Shown here piece by piece: positions 44,015 to 53,187 of a stretch of DNA of 64,000 nucleotides. The stretch is from contig CAZDMQ010000010.1 in the NCBI GenBank assembly GCA_964506685.1, positions 4,091 through 68,090 on the forward strand, written 5' to 3'. The translations under genes and the position numbers were made by a program. This stretch comes from UBA5336 sp964506685 (lineage in GTDB: Bacteria; Pseudomonadota; Alphaproteobacteria; Caulobacterales; Hyphomonadaceae). The notes under the pieces are model-generated. The model was not told the DNA's origin. It saw only the letters and a list, made by a program, of their open reading frames with translations, and ran no database searches. Each line of letters starts with the position of its first letter. Position 1 is the first letter of the stretch.

Positions 44015-45114
44015 CAGGAAAACACCTCCGCTGCGCCGGACGTGCCGGGGACTGGTCCATGCTTGTTGGCCTGTGGTTCGGTCTTCATCAGGCCGACCCA
44101 CAATGAGAAGGCAATCGTGATGAGGAAGTTGAGTATGCCGGAGGTCATCATGATTTCCTCGGGATAGGCACCGCTCGCCCCCATCACGCCACCAATCACC
44201 GCCCCCATGAGGAAGGTCGCAAGGAAGAAACCGCCAAAGACCCAGGCGCTCATGCCGAAATCATGCAGGCGCTTGCCGTAGAGGCAGATGCTCGGATAAA
44301 GCAGCGCAAGGTTCAGAAGAAGCACGATTGCGGGCGCAACCGCTCCGATCATCCCGCCCACAAAGCTCACGCCGAACAGAATCGCGAACCCGATCCAGAA
44401 GGGCTTCTGCGCCATGCGGCCCTTCGACTGGAAGAAGGCGTACTGGAAATCGAAGTCGGTGGTGGGATCCTTTCTGCCCTGGCCAGACGCACCTCCCCCG
44501 GCAGGCGCAAAACTCGCCGCACCTCCACCAAAGGCGGCCTGCCCGCCCCCGCCACTGCCGCCGAACTGAAACGAGGAGGGCTGGGCACCCGATGCTTGCG
44601 GCCCGGTGCGTCCCCGGTCGGACGCGCCCCCGGATGCGGACGAGCCGCCGCCGCTGTACAGGGCATCACGCAGCGCGCCAGCCTGCCGCGTTTCCTGGCC
44701 GGGCATCTCGCGCGCCGCGCTGGTATCGACGCCATGGTGACGGACCCGGTCGAGCACCTTGCGCCATTCCGGATGGTTGGGGTCGCCGGTCCAGTCCGAC
44801 AGGTTCGCGGTCTGGATGCGGCTGAACCCCAGTGGTGGACCGCTGGGGTCGATCTGCACTGGCACCAGCGCCTTCATCCGCTTGCCATAATCGGCCTCTT
44901 CCTTGACCCAGTCCGATTCCGCGGAGGCTTCCGACCAGGCCACGATCACGCAGCGCGCCGCCTTGAGCTCGCGCGCAATGATATTGTCCCAAGTCTCGCC
45001 CGGCGGAATCTCCGGGTCCCAGAAGACATCGAAGCCGGCCTGTTCGAGGCCCTCGGCGATCAGGCGCACGCGCGCCTTGTCCTTCTGGGAATACGAGATG
45101 AAGATCTCTGCCAT
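44014..45114 (-). CDS. TIR domain - Gly/Ser/Gln linker - DUF805 membrane protein
   Basis: 366 aa. TIR domain at 1-127 (EIFISYSQKD, FDVFWDPEIPPG, RCVIVAWSEAS); the NADase-type glutamate would be Glu73 in SDWVKEEADYG, four residues after Trp as in SARM1. A disordered Gly/Ser/Ala/Gln-rich linker (about 128-232) leads to a DUF805 domain with about four membrane spans (about 245-355; signature YGKRLHDFG). GAGGAG precedes the ATG. It could sense a membrane signal and degrade NAD, or act as a TIR scaffold. It is translationally coupled to liuC, an odd place for an immune gene. Confidence 0.85.
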   Translation of the reverse strand: MAEIFISYSQKDKARVRLIAEGLEQAGFDVFWDPEIPPGETWDNIIARELKAARCVIVAWSEASAESDWVKEEADYGKRMKALVPVQIDPSGPPLGFSRIQTANLSDWTGDPNHPEWRKVLDRVRHHGVDTSAAREMPGQETRQAGALRDALYSGGGSSASGGASDRGRTGPQASGAQPSSFQFGGSGGGGQAAFGGGAASFAPAGGGASGQGRKDPTTDFDFQYAFFQSKGRMAQKPFWIGFAILFGVSFVGGMIGAVAPAIVLLLNLALLYPSICLYGKRLHDFGMSAWVFGGFFLATFLMGAVIGGVMGASGAYPEEIMMTSGILNFLITIAFSLWVGLMKTEPQANKHGPVPGTSGAAEVFS

Positions 45115-45207
45115 CTGGCGCTCCTCGCTCGGCCCCTGAAGAAGGCTAGCCGATCACGCCGGAGGGGAAAAGCGACTTCTTGGCGACAATGCCCAGCTTT
45201 CCCGCAC

Positions 45208-45795
45208 TCAGCCTGCCCGGGCGCCAAGTTGGGCCATGTCCTTCAGCAGATTTTCCCGCTCCTCGTCGGATTTCGCATCGATCCCGCCAATGATCGTGTG
45301 GTGGACCGGCTTGAACCCCGACAGCCCGAGCAGGGCGCGTTCCAGCGCCTTGACCGCGCCGGCGTCCATGCCGAAGCGGTAGATCAGGCTCGGCATACCC
45401 ATGGACACCACGACATGGGCCGACTTGCCCTTCATCAGCTGGTGCGGCCAGCCATGCTCGTCCCCCGAGAACTCGATGAAGAAATCGGCCCGCGCGGCCT
45501 GTTCGAAGAAGGCGCGCGCCTTGGCCGGCATCGCCCCGAGCCAGAGCGGGAAGGCCAGGAAGACATGGTCGGCTGCTGCGATCTTCGCCCGTTCCGTCTC
45601 GATCGCCTGGGACGGGGGCTCGGCAAAATCCGCCGCGCTGGTCAGCAGCGGGATGTCCAGCGCACCGATATCGATCCGCGACACCGTGTGGCCGGCCTCG
45701 CGCGCGCCCCGTTCGGCCGCATCGCAGGCGGCATGGATGAAGCGTTCGGGCGACGGATCAGGATGGGCATTGATGATGCAGACGGTCTTGGCCAT
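45208..45795 (-). CDS. NAD(P)H:quinone oxidoreductase-like flavodoxin-fold protein
   Basis: 195-aa flavodoxin-like protein: IINAHPDPSPERFIHA at the start (FMN/FAD phosphate loop), DHVFLAFPLWLGAMPAKARAFFEQ in the middle and HVVVSMGMPSLIYRF near residue 125, typical of the NQO/KefF family (two-electron quinone or drug reductases). GGGAG lies 8 nt before the ATG at 45795. It is 133 bp after the carboxylase beta gene and 93 bp before the TIR gene. A link with leucine degradation is not evident. Confidence 0.87.
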   Translation of the reverse strand: MAKTVCIINAHPDPSPERFIHAACDAAERGAREAGHTVSRIDIGALDIPLLTSAADFAEPPSQAIETERAKIAAADHVFLAFPLWLGAMPAKARAFFEQAARADFFIEFSGDEHGWPHQLMKGKSAHVVVSMGMPSLIYRFGMDAGAVKALERALLGLSGFKPVHHTIIGGIDAKSDEERENLLKDMAQLGARAG

Positions 45796-45928
45796 CGGGC
45801 GCTCCCTTGCTCGGCGTGTTCCTGCTGCCAATCTGGGGACAATGTCCGGCGGGGATTATTCGTAGAACTACATAGTCGGCACGCATTCGCCCGGCCACCG
45901 CCTGCATCGGCGGCAAGCGTGCCTGCAT

Positions 45929-47536
45929 CTACATCCTGAACACGCCGAAGCCGCGCTCGCCGGTCGGCGCGTTGAGGGCTGCAGCCAGCGCCAAGGCGAG
46001 GACGCGGCGGGTGTCGCGCGGGGCGATGATGCCGTCATCCCAGAGCCGGGCTGTGGAATAATAGGGATTGCCCTCGGCCTCATAGGTCTCCCGGATCGGC
46101 GCCTTGAAGGCCTCCTCGTCCGCGGCGCTCCACGTCTCCCCGCGCCGCTCGAGCCCCTCCCGGCGCACGGTGGCCAGCACAGAGGCCGCCTGCTCCCCGC
46201 CCATCACCGAGGTCCGCGCATTCGGCCACAGGAACAGGAACCGCGGCGAATAGGCCCGCCCGCACATGCCGTAATTGCCCGCGCCGAAGCTGCCGCCGGT
46301 GACGAGGGTGAGCTTCGGCACCGAGGCAGTTGCCACCGCCGTCACCATCTTCGCGCCATCCTTGGCGATGCCGCCGGCCTCGTATTTCGAGCCGACCATG
46401 AATCCGGTTATGTTCTGCAGGAACAGGAGTGGGGTGCGCCGCTGGTCGGCGAGCTCGATGAAATGGGCCGCCTTCTGCGCACTCTCGGAGAAAAGGATGC
46501 CATTGTTTGCGAGGATCGCCACCGGCATGCCCTCGAGGCGGGCGAAGCCGCAGACCAGAGTCTCGCCATAAAGCTTCTTGAATTCGTGGAATTCCGAGCC
46601 GTCGACGATGCGGGCAATCACCTCGCGCGCATCATAGGGCTCGCGCACGTCCCGCGGGACGAGTCCATGCAGTTCTTCGGCCGGGTAGAGCGGCGGCTCG
46701 GGCGGGGTGAGCCCCACCTCGTTCGGCGAAGGCACATGCAGCGTGCCGACGATCGACCGAATGATGGCAAGGGCGTGCTCGTCGGAGACCGCGTAATGAT
46801 CGACCACGCCGGACTGGCGGGCATGCACATCGGCTCCGCCAAGATCCTCGGCCGAAATCACCTCCCCGGTCGCCGCCTTCACCAGAGGCGGGCCGCCGAG
46901 GAAGATCGTCCCCTGGCGACGGACAATCACCGTCTCGTCCGACATGGCCGGCACATACGCCCCGCCGGCGGTGCACGAGCCCATGACCGCCGCGACCTGG
47001 GGGATCCCGGCCGCGCTCATATTGGCCTGATTGTAGAAGATGCGGCCGAAATGTTCCCGGTCGGGGAAGATCTCCGACTGCATCGGCAGGAAGGCCCCGC
47101 CACTGTCGACGAGATAGATACACGGCAGGTGGTTCTGGGCAGCAATCTCCTGGGCGCGCAGATGCTTCTTTACCGTGACCGGGTAATAGGTGCCGCCTTT
47201 GACCGTGGCATCATTGCACACGATCATGCACTGGCGGCCTGCGACCTGGCCGATGCCGGTAATGATCCCCGCCGCCGGCGCCTCGTCATCATACATGCCA
47301 TTGGCCGCCAGCGCGCCGATCTCGAGAAATGGCGCGCCGGGATCGACCAGCCGCTCGACCCGCTCGCGCGGTAACAGCTTGCCCCGCGCCAGGTGCCGCT
47401 CCCGCGCCGGCTCCGGACCGCCCAGTGCCGCGTCCCGCGTCTTCGCTTCGAGCGCCGCGACAAGCCCGTCCATATGCGCGGCATTCGCGTGGAAGGCCGC
47501 GCTTCCGGGATCGAGCTTGGTGGTAAGAACGGGCAT
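45929..47536 (-). CDS. liuB: 3-methylcrotonyl-CoA carboxylase, beta subunit
   Basis: 535-aa carboxyltransferase, which transfers CO2 from biotin to methylcrotonyl-CoA. Motifs: NDATVKGGTYYPVTVKKHLRAQEIA, LVDSGGAFLP, MGSCTAGGAYVPAMSDE, FLQNITGFMVG and SFGAGNYGMCGRAY with FLWPNARTSVMGGEQAA, all typical of the MCC beta subclass. The start MPVLTTKLD is set by GGAGG. The first gene of the minus-strand leucine cluster in this window; isovaleryl-CoA dehydrogenase (liuA) and HMG-CoA lyase (liuE) are not in the window. Confidence 0.93.
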   Translation of the reverse strand: MPVLTTKLDPGSAAFHANAAHMDGLVAALEAKTRDAALGGPEPARERHLARGKLLPRERVERLVDPGAPFLEIGALAANGMYDDEAPAAGIITGIGQVAGRQCMIVCNDATVKGGTYYPVTVKKHLRAQEIAAQNHLPCIYLVDSGGAFLPMQSEIFPDREHFGRIFYNQANMSAAGIPQVAAVMGSCTAGGAYVPAMSDETVIVRRQGTIFLGGPPLVKAATGEVISAEDLGGADVHARQSGVVDHYAVSDEHALAIIRSIVGTLHVPSPNEVGLTPPEPPLYPAEELHGLVPRDVREPYDAREVIARIVDGSEFHEFKKLYGETLVCGFARLEGMPVAILANNGILFSESAQKAAHFIELADQRRTPLLFLQNITGFMVGSKYEAGGIAKDGAKMVTAVATASVPKLTLVTGGSFGAGNYGMCGRAYSPRFLFLWPNARTSVMGGEQAASVLATVRREGLERRGETWSAADEEAFKAPIRETYEAEGNPYYSTARLWDDGIIAPRDTRRVLALALAAALNAPTGERGFGVFRM

Positions 47537-47708
47537 GGATCGCCTCCGGCTTTTGCCCGCCATAGCGCCCGCCGGCCTGCCTGTGAAGCGCGCGCCCATC
47601 GGGACCGGGGGCACTGGACGGCACCCAACGCAGTGAGAAACTATCCGAAAGACAATCGCTTCATGTATCCTTGCACCCTACGCGTCCGAACCGCCAGAGA
47701 GGCACACC

Positions 47709-48914
47709 ATGATCGCGCCGACACGCCAGCAGCTCGACCGGCTGACCGATTTCCGCCTGCACGACGTGCATGTCGCAGCCCTGACCGAGGGGCAGGACCT
47801 GTTCGAGCAGTTCGGTGTGACGACCCCGCTGCGCATGGCCCACTTCCTCGCCCAGGCCTGCGCAGAGACGCTTGGCCTGTCGGCCCTGCGCGAGAACCTC
47901 GCCTATGCCTCGCCGCAGCGGATCCGGGAAGTGTTCGGCACCGAGCGCTTTCCGACGGTGGAAAGTGCCGAGCCCTTCGTCCAGCGGCCGCAGGCCCTGG
48001 CTGACAAGGTTTATGGCGACCGGCTTGGCAATGTCGCCGAGGGCGATGGCTGGCGCTATCGCGGCGGCGGGCTGATCCAGCTCACCGGCCGGGCCAATTA
48101 CCGCCTGCACGGGGATATCTCCGGGCTCGACCTCGAAGGCCAGCCGGAGCTCATTGAACAGCCCGACGCCTCCCTCCGCGCTGCCCTCAGCTACTGGAAA
48201 AGTCTCGATATCAACGCCTGGTCCGACCGCGACGATGCCCTGGCGGTCTCGCGCGCCGTCAATCGCGGCGACCCGCGCTCCCCGGGCGAGCCGAACGGGC
48301 TGAATGACAGGCTGGAATATCTCCGGCGGGCCAGGGGCGTGCTCGGCGTGCCCGACGGGCCGGCGCCGGGCGACGAGCTGACGATCGGCGATACCGGCGA
48401 GGCTGTCCGCCGGCTGCAGGAGGATCTCGCGCACCTGTCCTACCTGCTCGGCGCGGTGGACGGGGATTTCGGCCTGCAGACCCACCGGGCGGTGAAACTG
48501 TTCGAGCAGGAGCATGGCCTCGCAATCGACGGGGTGTTCACCGCAACCGACCGGGGCGTGCTCGACCGGGTGCGCAACCAGCCGGCACGGGCCGCCGAAG
48601 ACCGCGAACGGGCCCTGAGCGAACAACCCGATACGCCGGCTGCGGCCGGTTCGCCTGCCTCGCCTGTGTCTGCCTCGCCTGTGCCTGCCTCGCCTGTGCC
48701 TGCCTCGCCTGTGCCTGGCCCCCCGGAGCCGGCCGTCCGGGATACCGCGCCAACAGGGGATCGCGGCACGCCCGCGACCTCCCCGCAACCGTCCGCTCCA
48801 GCAGGTGATGAAACACCGACCCCCGGCATTTTCGACGCGCCGACCACCCAACGCACCGACGCGGCCGGCGGTCTGTTCGGCTGGTTGCGGGGCTTGTTCG
48901 GCGGGCCGCGCTGA
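47709..48914 (+). CDS. Glycoside hydrolase family 19 / peptidoglycan-binding protein
   Basis: 401 aa. A lysozyme/chitinase-like GH19 domain (about 1-215) with FLAQACAETLGLSALRENLAYAS (catalytic Glu likely in AET), WRYRGGGLIQLTGRANYR and AVSRAVNRGDPRSPG; a peptidoglycan-binding domain (about 225-285, GEAVRRLQEDLAHLSYLLGAVDGDFG); then a low-complexity Pro/Ala/Ser stretch (about 310-385) and a short Trp/Phe tail (GLFGWLRGLFGG), perhaps amphipathic. No signal peptide, as in phage endolysins, which this resembles. Whether it is a domesticated endolysin is inference. Confidence 0.87.
   Translation: MIAPTRQQLDRLTDFRLHDVHVAALTEGQDLFEQFGVTTPLRMAHFLAQACAETLGLSALRENLAYASPQRIREVFGTERFPTVESAEPFVQRPQALADKVYGDRLGNVAEGDGWRYRGGGLIQLTGRANYRLHGDISGLDLEGQPELIEQPDASLRAALSYWKSLDINAWSDRDDALAVSRAVNRGDPRSPGEPNGLNDRLEYLRRARGVLGVPDGPAPGDELTIGDTGEAVRRLQEDLAHLSYLLGAVDGDFGLQTHRAVKLFEQEHGLAIDGVFTATDRGVLDRVRNQPARAAEDRERALSEQPDTPAAAGSPASPVSASPVPASPVPASPVPGPPEPAVRDTAPTGDRGTPATSPQPSAPAGDETPTPGIFDAPTTQRTDAAGGLFGWLRGLFGGPR
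48652..48718. repeat. 15-bp tandem repeat encoding Pro-Ala-Ser-Pro-Val units
   Basis: About four and a half copies of a unit read as TGCCTCGCCTGTGCC within the hydrolase linker, giving PASPVPASPVPASPV. Length is likely to vary between strains. Confidence 0.8.
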
Positions 48915-48942
48915 TCCCGACCTGGCCTGCGCTGCCTGCGCC

Positions 48943-49329
48943 CTATTCGGCCGCAGCCGGGACGATGGTCACGCTCTCGCCGCAGCCACAGGCATCGGTC
49001 TGGTTTGGGTTCCTGAACACGAACTTCTCGTGCAGCAGCGTGGTTTCGAAATCGATCACCGAGCCCAGCAGGAACAGGACGGCCCTGGCGTCGACAACGA
49101 TCTTCACGCCCTTGTCCTCGACAAGTTCGTCGAGCGGGTCCGGCGCGTCGACATAGTCCATGACATATTCCATGCCCGCGCAACCGCCATTGGTCACCCC
49201 AACACGCAGGAAACCAGCGCCCTTGTCGGCGATGATGGCGCGGACCTGTTCGGCGGCAGCCTCAGTCAGGGATACGATCTTGGGGCGAGGTCGTCTTGCC
49301 ATGAGTTCGATATGGCGATGGATCGCCAT
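48943..49329 (-). CDS. sufA: A-type Fe-S carrier (SufA/ErpA family)
   Basis: 128 aa (119 if started at 49302). Three cysteines for Fe-S transfer: GGCAGMEY (about residue 50) and ACGCGES near the end. The start is uncertain: the ATG at 49329 has AAAGG directly against it, whereas MARRPRPKIVSLTEAAA at 49302 fits the family N-terminus better but lacks a ribosome site. Last gene of the SUF operon, 8 bp after sufT. Confidence 0.9.
   Translation of the reverse strand: MAIHRHIELMARRPRPKIVSLTEAAAEQVRAIIADKGAGFLRVGVTNGGCAGMEYVMDYVDAPDPLDELVEDKGVKIVVDARAVLFLLGSVIDFETTLLHEKFVFRNPNQTDACGCGESVTIVPAAAE
49312..49329. promoter_or_regulatory. 18-bp palindrome over the sufA start region
   Basis: ATGGCGAT-GG-ATCGCCAT: perfect 8-bp arms with a 2-bp centre, covering the first ATG of sufA. 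As RNA it could fold over the start and tune sufA expression, or be an operator. Role unknown. Confidence 0.35.
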
Positions 49330-49337
49330 CCTTTCAA

Positions 49338-49739
49338 TCAGAGCATGTTCAGGGACAGGCGCGCCTCGTCTGACATCCGCGAGGGATCCCAGGGCGGATC
49401 GAAGGTGAGACGCACCTCGACGGCCTCGACGCCATCCACGCCTCGGGCGGCGGTCTCGACCCAGCCAGGCATGTCACCGGCGACCGGGCAGCCCGGTGCG
49501 GTCAGCGTCATGTCGACATCGACCTTGCGCGTCGCCTCGTCGATGTCGACCTTGTAGATCAGGCCGAGCTCGTAGATGTTGACCGGGATTTCGGGGTCGT
49601 ACACGCTCTTGAACGCGGCGATCAGGTCGTCGGTGATCCGGTTCAGCTCGTCCTGCGGGATGCCGGCCGCGTCCGGCGCTGGCGCAGGCGTTGCCGCTGC
49701 CACGTCAATGGTGTCGCGCGGGGTCATGTCATCGGCCAT
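49338..49739 (-). CDS. sufT: SUF system maturation protein SufT (MIP18/DUF59 family)
   Basis: 133 aa with VYDPEIPVNIYELGLIYKVDI and LTAPGCPVAGDMP, the two signatures of the MIP18-like family including the conserved Cys. An Ala/Pro-rich N-terminal 25 residues are extra. It assists Fe-S protein maturation. Separated from sufS by 57 bp. Confidence 0.92.
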   Translation of the reverse strand: MADDMTPRDTIDVAAATPAPAPDAAGIPQDELNRITDDLIAAFKSVYDPEIPVNIYELGLIYKVDIDEATRKVDVDMTLTAPGCPVAGDMPGWVETAARGVDGVEAVEVRLTFDPPWDPSRMSDEARLSLNML

Positions 49740-49796
49740 CGCTCAACACTCCTCATGTCCGTCGTCTCTGTTGTCATCACGACCTGTCTAGCACAG

Positions 49797-51110
49797 TTAC
49801 ACCAGCATGCCACGGGCCCGCGCGAGTGCATCGGCAAAGGCATCCACGTCGCCGGACGTGTTGTAGATGCCGAAGCTCGCCCGCGCCGTGGCGCTGACAC
49901 CGAGATGGGTCATCAGCGGCTGTGCGCAATGGTGGCCGGCGCGGATGGCCACGCCATAACGGTCGAGGATCTGGGCGAGATCGTGGGGATGGGCGCCCTC
50001 GAGGCTGAAGGACAGCACCGCGCCCTTGCCCGGCGCCTCGCCATGCACACGCACGCCATTGATGCCGCGCAGCGCTTCCCGGGCCCGGTCGTAAAGCGCG
50101 TGTTCATGGGCCAGCACGGCTTCGGTATCGAACTGCCGCACCCAGTCGATCGCCGCGCCAAGCCCGATCGCCTCGATGATCGGCGGCGTACCGGCCTCGA
50201 ACCGGTGCGGCGGATCATTATAGGTGACCCGGCCGGTCTCGACGATCTCGATCATCTCCCCGCCGCCCTGGTAGGGCCGCATGGCCGCAAGACGGTCGCT
50301 ACGGCCGTAAAGCACGCCGATCCCGGTCGGCCCGTAGAGCTTGTGGCCCGAAAAGACGTAGTAATCGCACCCCATGGCCTGGACATCGACCGGCAGGTGC
50401 ACCGCTGCCTGGCAACCATCGAGCAGAACCTCGGCGCCCGCGTCATGGGCCAGCCGGACGATCTCCGCCGCATCGGTCACCGTACCCAGCACGTTGGACA
50501 TGTGGGTGAGGGTGACCATGCGGGTCCGCGGACCGATCGCCTCGGCCAGTGCCGCCATGTCGAGCGCGCCGTCCCCGGTGAGCGGCACCCATTTCAGCAC
50601 CGTGCCATGGCGCTCGCGCAGGAAGTGCCAGGGCACGATGTTGGAGTGATGCTCCATGATGGAGAGCACGATCTCGTCGCCGGGCGCAATCCTGTCGGCA
50701 AGGCCCGATGCGACGAGGTTGATCGCCTCGGTCGCGCCCTTGGTGAAGACGATCTCATCGACCGAGGCCGCATTCAGGAAGCTGCGGACCTTCCCGCGCG
50801 CGCCCTCGAAGGCTTCGGTCGTCTCGTTTGCCAGGGTGTGCAGCCCGCGATGCACATTCGCATAGGCCGTGCGCATCTGGTTCGCCATCGCAGAGATCAC
50901 CGCTTCGGGCTTCTGCGCGCTGGCGGCGTTGTCGAGATAGACCAGTGGCTTGCCGTGGACCTGCCGGGACAGGATGGGAAACGCTTGGCGGATCGCGTCC
51001 GGATCGAGAACGTGCTGGCAGGTCATCGGGGGCATGTTGTCCGGTTGCGACGGATGCGGGGCCGTGTGGGTGTCGTCTCGGGAGCGGGGACGGGCATTGG
51101 GAGTCTCCAT
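49797..51110 (-). CDS. sufS: Cysteine desulfurase SufS
   Basis: 437-aa PLP enzyme taking sulfur from cysteine for Fe-S assembly. YLDNAASAQKP, EHHSNIVPW, FSGHKLYGPTGIGVLYG (PLP lysine) and RAGHHCAQPLM (catalytic Cys) are present. The start METPNARP shares the A of the sufD stop (TGATG) with GGAGG about 10 nt upstream, and gives a ~30-residue polar extension before the family start. A shorter start at MTCQHVLDPDAIR is possible. Confidence 0.94.
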   Translation of the reverse strand: METPNARPRSRDDTHTAPHPSQPDNMPPMTCQHVLDPDAIRQAFPILSRQVHGKPLVYLDNAASAQKPEAVISAMANQMRTAYANVHRGLHTLANETTEAFEGARGKVRSFLNAASVDEIVFTKGATEAINLVASGLADRIAPGDEIVLSIMEHHSNIVPWHFLRERHGTVLKWVPLTGDGALDMAALAEAIGPRTRMVTLTHMSNVLGTVTDAAEIVRLAHDAGAEVLLDGCQAAVHLPVDVQAMGCDYYVFSGHKLYGPTGIGVLYGRSDRLAAMRPYQGGGEMIEIVETGRVTYNDPPHRFEAGTPPIIEAIGLGAAIDWVRQFDTEAVLAHEHALYDRAREALRGINGVRVHGEAPGKGAVLSFSLEGAHPHDLAQILDRYGVAIRAGHHCAQPLMTHLGVSATARASFGIYNTSGDVDAFADALARARGMLV

Positions 51111-52357
51111 CAGGCACTGTCCTCCAGACTGGTGCGAACAATCTCCCGGAGGAGGTCGCGCAGAAGCTCCGGCGCCGCTTGCAGCCCCTCGGCAATGAAG
51201 GCCTCGGTGAGCAGGGCGCGAGCCAGCCGCTCGGGCATGCCGCGCTGTCGCAGGTAGAAGACCTGTTCGGCATCCAGCGCGCCGCAGGTATTGCCATGCG
51301 CGCATTCGACATCGTCGGCGTAGATTTCCAGCTCGGGCTTGGCGAAGACCTCGGCCCCGTCCTCCATCAGCAGGGCATGATGGGCCATTTCCGCGTCGGT
51401 GTGCTGGCCGACCGTTGCCGGGACATGGAACTTGCCCTGGAACACCCCGCGTCCGCCCCGCATGGCCGCCCCCTTGGTGAGCTGGCGCGTGCGGCCGCCC
51501 TCGGCACCATGCCGGACATGGGTCGTGAGATCGACATGCTGGCCCGGCCCGGCGATATAGCTCGCATTGAGCGTCGCCTGCGCGCCCGGTCCGGCATGGA
51601 CTAGGCGGGTCTCGAGCCGGGAGACCCGTGCGCCGAAGGCCATGACGGTCTGATTGAATCCGGCGCCTGCGGAGAGGCTCACATCCGCTGTGACGGCCTG
51701 CGCCTCACTGGCGGCCCCCCGCTGGTAGACGGTGCGCTGCACCCGTCCGTCCTCCTGGACGGCGAGATCGAGCAGCAGCGAGGAGAACCCCGCCCCTCCG
51801 AGATGGCTCTCGACAATCTCGATCGAGGCGCCCGGCCGGACGAGGATCGTCACGCGGGCCAGGCTCGCCTCGGCATTGCCCGAGCGGCAGACAAGGTGCA
51901 GCGGCCGGTCAACCGGCCCCGTCACCTCGACCAGCAGGGACGACAGGCCCGCCTTCTGCGCCGAGAGCGCCGCGGTAAGGGCGCCGAGCGGCAACGCTTC
52001 CGCCCCGCCCAGAGCCTGTGCGTCGGTCTTGCCGAACACGCGCAGCCCGTCAGGGCAGTTATCGGGCCAGTCATCGGGTTGGGTTATCGTACCGTTCCGG
52101 ATCGTGAACCAGCAGGCGTCGATCCGGTCAAAGGGATCTTCAAAGCCCTCCGTGCCAGGGCTCTCCAGCGTTGGCAGGCCGGCCCGGAAATCGGTCCACT
52201 TCCAGGCTTCCAGCCGGCGATGCGGCAGTCCCGTCTGCACGAACGCCTCGAAGTTGCGCGCCCGGCGAGGATCTTCAGGCAGCATGGCGTAGCGGGCGAT
52301 GAACTCAAGTTCGGCCGGTGTCGGGTCCTTGATCCGGTCTCGGAACGGCAGCGCCAT
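51110..52357 (-). CDS. sufD: Fe-S cluster assembly protein SufD
   Basis: 415-aa beta-helix scaffold partner of SufB and SufC. LPHRRLEAWKWTDFRAG at about 45-61, and the C-terminal AKPELEIYADDVECAHGNTCGALDAEQVFYLRQRGMPE block shared by SufB and SufD. Its ATG shares the A of the sufC stop (TGATG), and its end does the same with sufS. Confidence 0.94.
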   Translation of the reverse strand: MALPFRDRIKDPTPAELEFIARYAMLPEDPRRARNFEAFVQTGLPHRRLEAWKWTDFRAGLPTLESPGTEGFEDPFDRIDACWFTIRNGTITQPDDWPDNCPDGLRVFGKTDAQALGGAEALPLGALTAALSAQKAGLSSLLVEVTGPVDRPLHLVCRSGNAEASLARVTILVRPGASIEIVESHLGGAGFSSLLLDLAVQEDGRVQRTVYQRGAASEAQAVTADVSLSAGAGFNQTVMAFGARVSRLETRLVHAGPGAQATLNASYIAGPGQHVDLTTHVRHGAEGGRTRQLTKGAAMRGGRGVFQGKFHVPATVGQHTDAEMAHHALLMEDGAEVFAKPELEIYADDVECAHGNTCGALDAEQVFYLRQRGMPERLARALLTEAFIAEGLQAAPELLRDLLREIVRTSLEDSA

Positions 52358-53118
52358 CACGCTGCCTCGCCGAGCACGCCGTCATAGCCTTCCTTCTCCA
52401 GCCTGAGCGCCAGTTCGGGGCCAGCGGACGCGATGATCCGACCCTTTGCAAGCACGTGCACCCGGTCAGGCCGGATATGGTCAAGCAGGCGCTGATAGTG
52501 CGTGATGACCAGCATGCCGCGGTCGGGACTGCGCAGGGCGTTGACGCCATCTGCGACGGTCCGCAGGGCATCGATGTCGAGCCCGCTGTCGGTCTCGTCG
52601 AGGATCGCAAAGCGCGGCTCAAGCATCATCATCTGGAAGATTTCCAGCCGCTTCTTCTCGCCGCCGGAGAACCCGACATTGACCGGGCGCTTGAGCATGT
52701 CCGGGGTCAGGTTGAGCCTTTCGCCTACCTCGCGGGCCTTCCTGATGAAATCGGGTGCCGACACCTCGGCCTCGCCACGGGTCTTGCGCTGGGCATTCAT
52801 CGCCGTGCGCACGAAGGTCATGACTGGCACGCCGGGAATTTCGACCGGATACTGGAAGGACAGGAACAGCCCCTTCGCCGCGCGGGCTTCCGGGGTCATG
52901 GCGAGGAGATCCTCGCCGTCCAGCCTGGCCTCTCCGCCGGTCACCTCATACCCGTCCCGGCCCGTCAGGACGTAGGACAGCGTCGACTTGCCAGCCCCAT
53001 TGGGACCCATTACGGCATGGACCTCGCCCGCGGGAACGGAGAGGCTCAGGCCCTTCAGGATCGGCTCGGCGCTCTCGCCTTCACCGACCGCTGCACTCAG
53101 ATCATCAATTTCCAGCAT
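52357..53118 (-). CDS. sufC: Fe-S cluster assembly ATPase SufC
   Basis: 253-aa ABC-type ATPase: Walker A GPNGAGKST, SGGEKKRLEIFQM signature, Walker B FAILDETDSGLDIDALR and the switch His in VITHYQRLL. Start MLEIDDLS with GGAG 6 nt upstream. Forms the SufBC2D complex. 69 bp after the small gene at 53188-53433. Confidence 0.96.
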   Translation of the reverse strand: MLEIDDLSAAVGEGESAEPILKGLSLSVPAGEVHAVMGPNGAGKSTLSYVLTGRDGYEVTGGEARLDGEDLLAMTPEARAAKGLFLSFQYPVEIPGVPVMTFVRTAMNAQRKTRGEAEVSAPDFIRKAREVGERLNLTPDMLKRPVNVGFSGGEKKRLEIFQMMMLEPRFAILDETDSGLDIDALRTVADGVNALRSPDRGMLVITHYQRLLDHIRPDRVHVLAKGRIIASAGPELALRLEKEGYDGVLGEAA

Positions 53119-53187
53119 CACTCTCCGCATATGGCGTGTCGCGGACCGAAAGCAAAGGGGCGCTGGCGGGTTTGCAGAGACCCGGCC

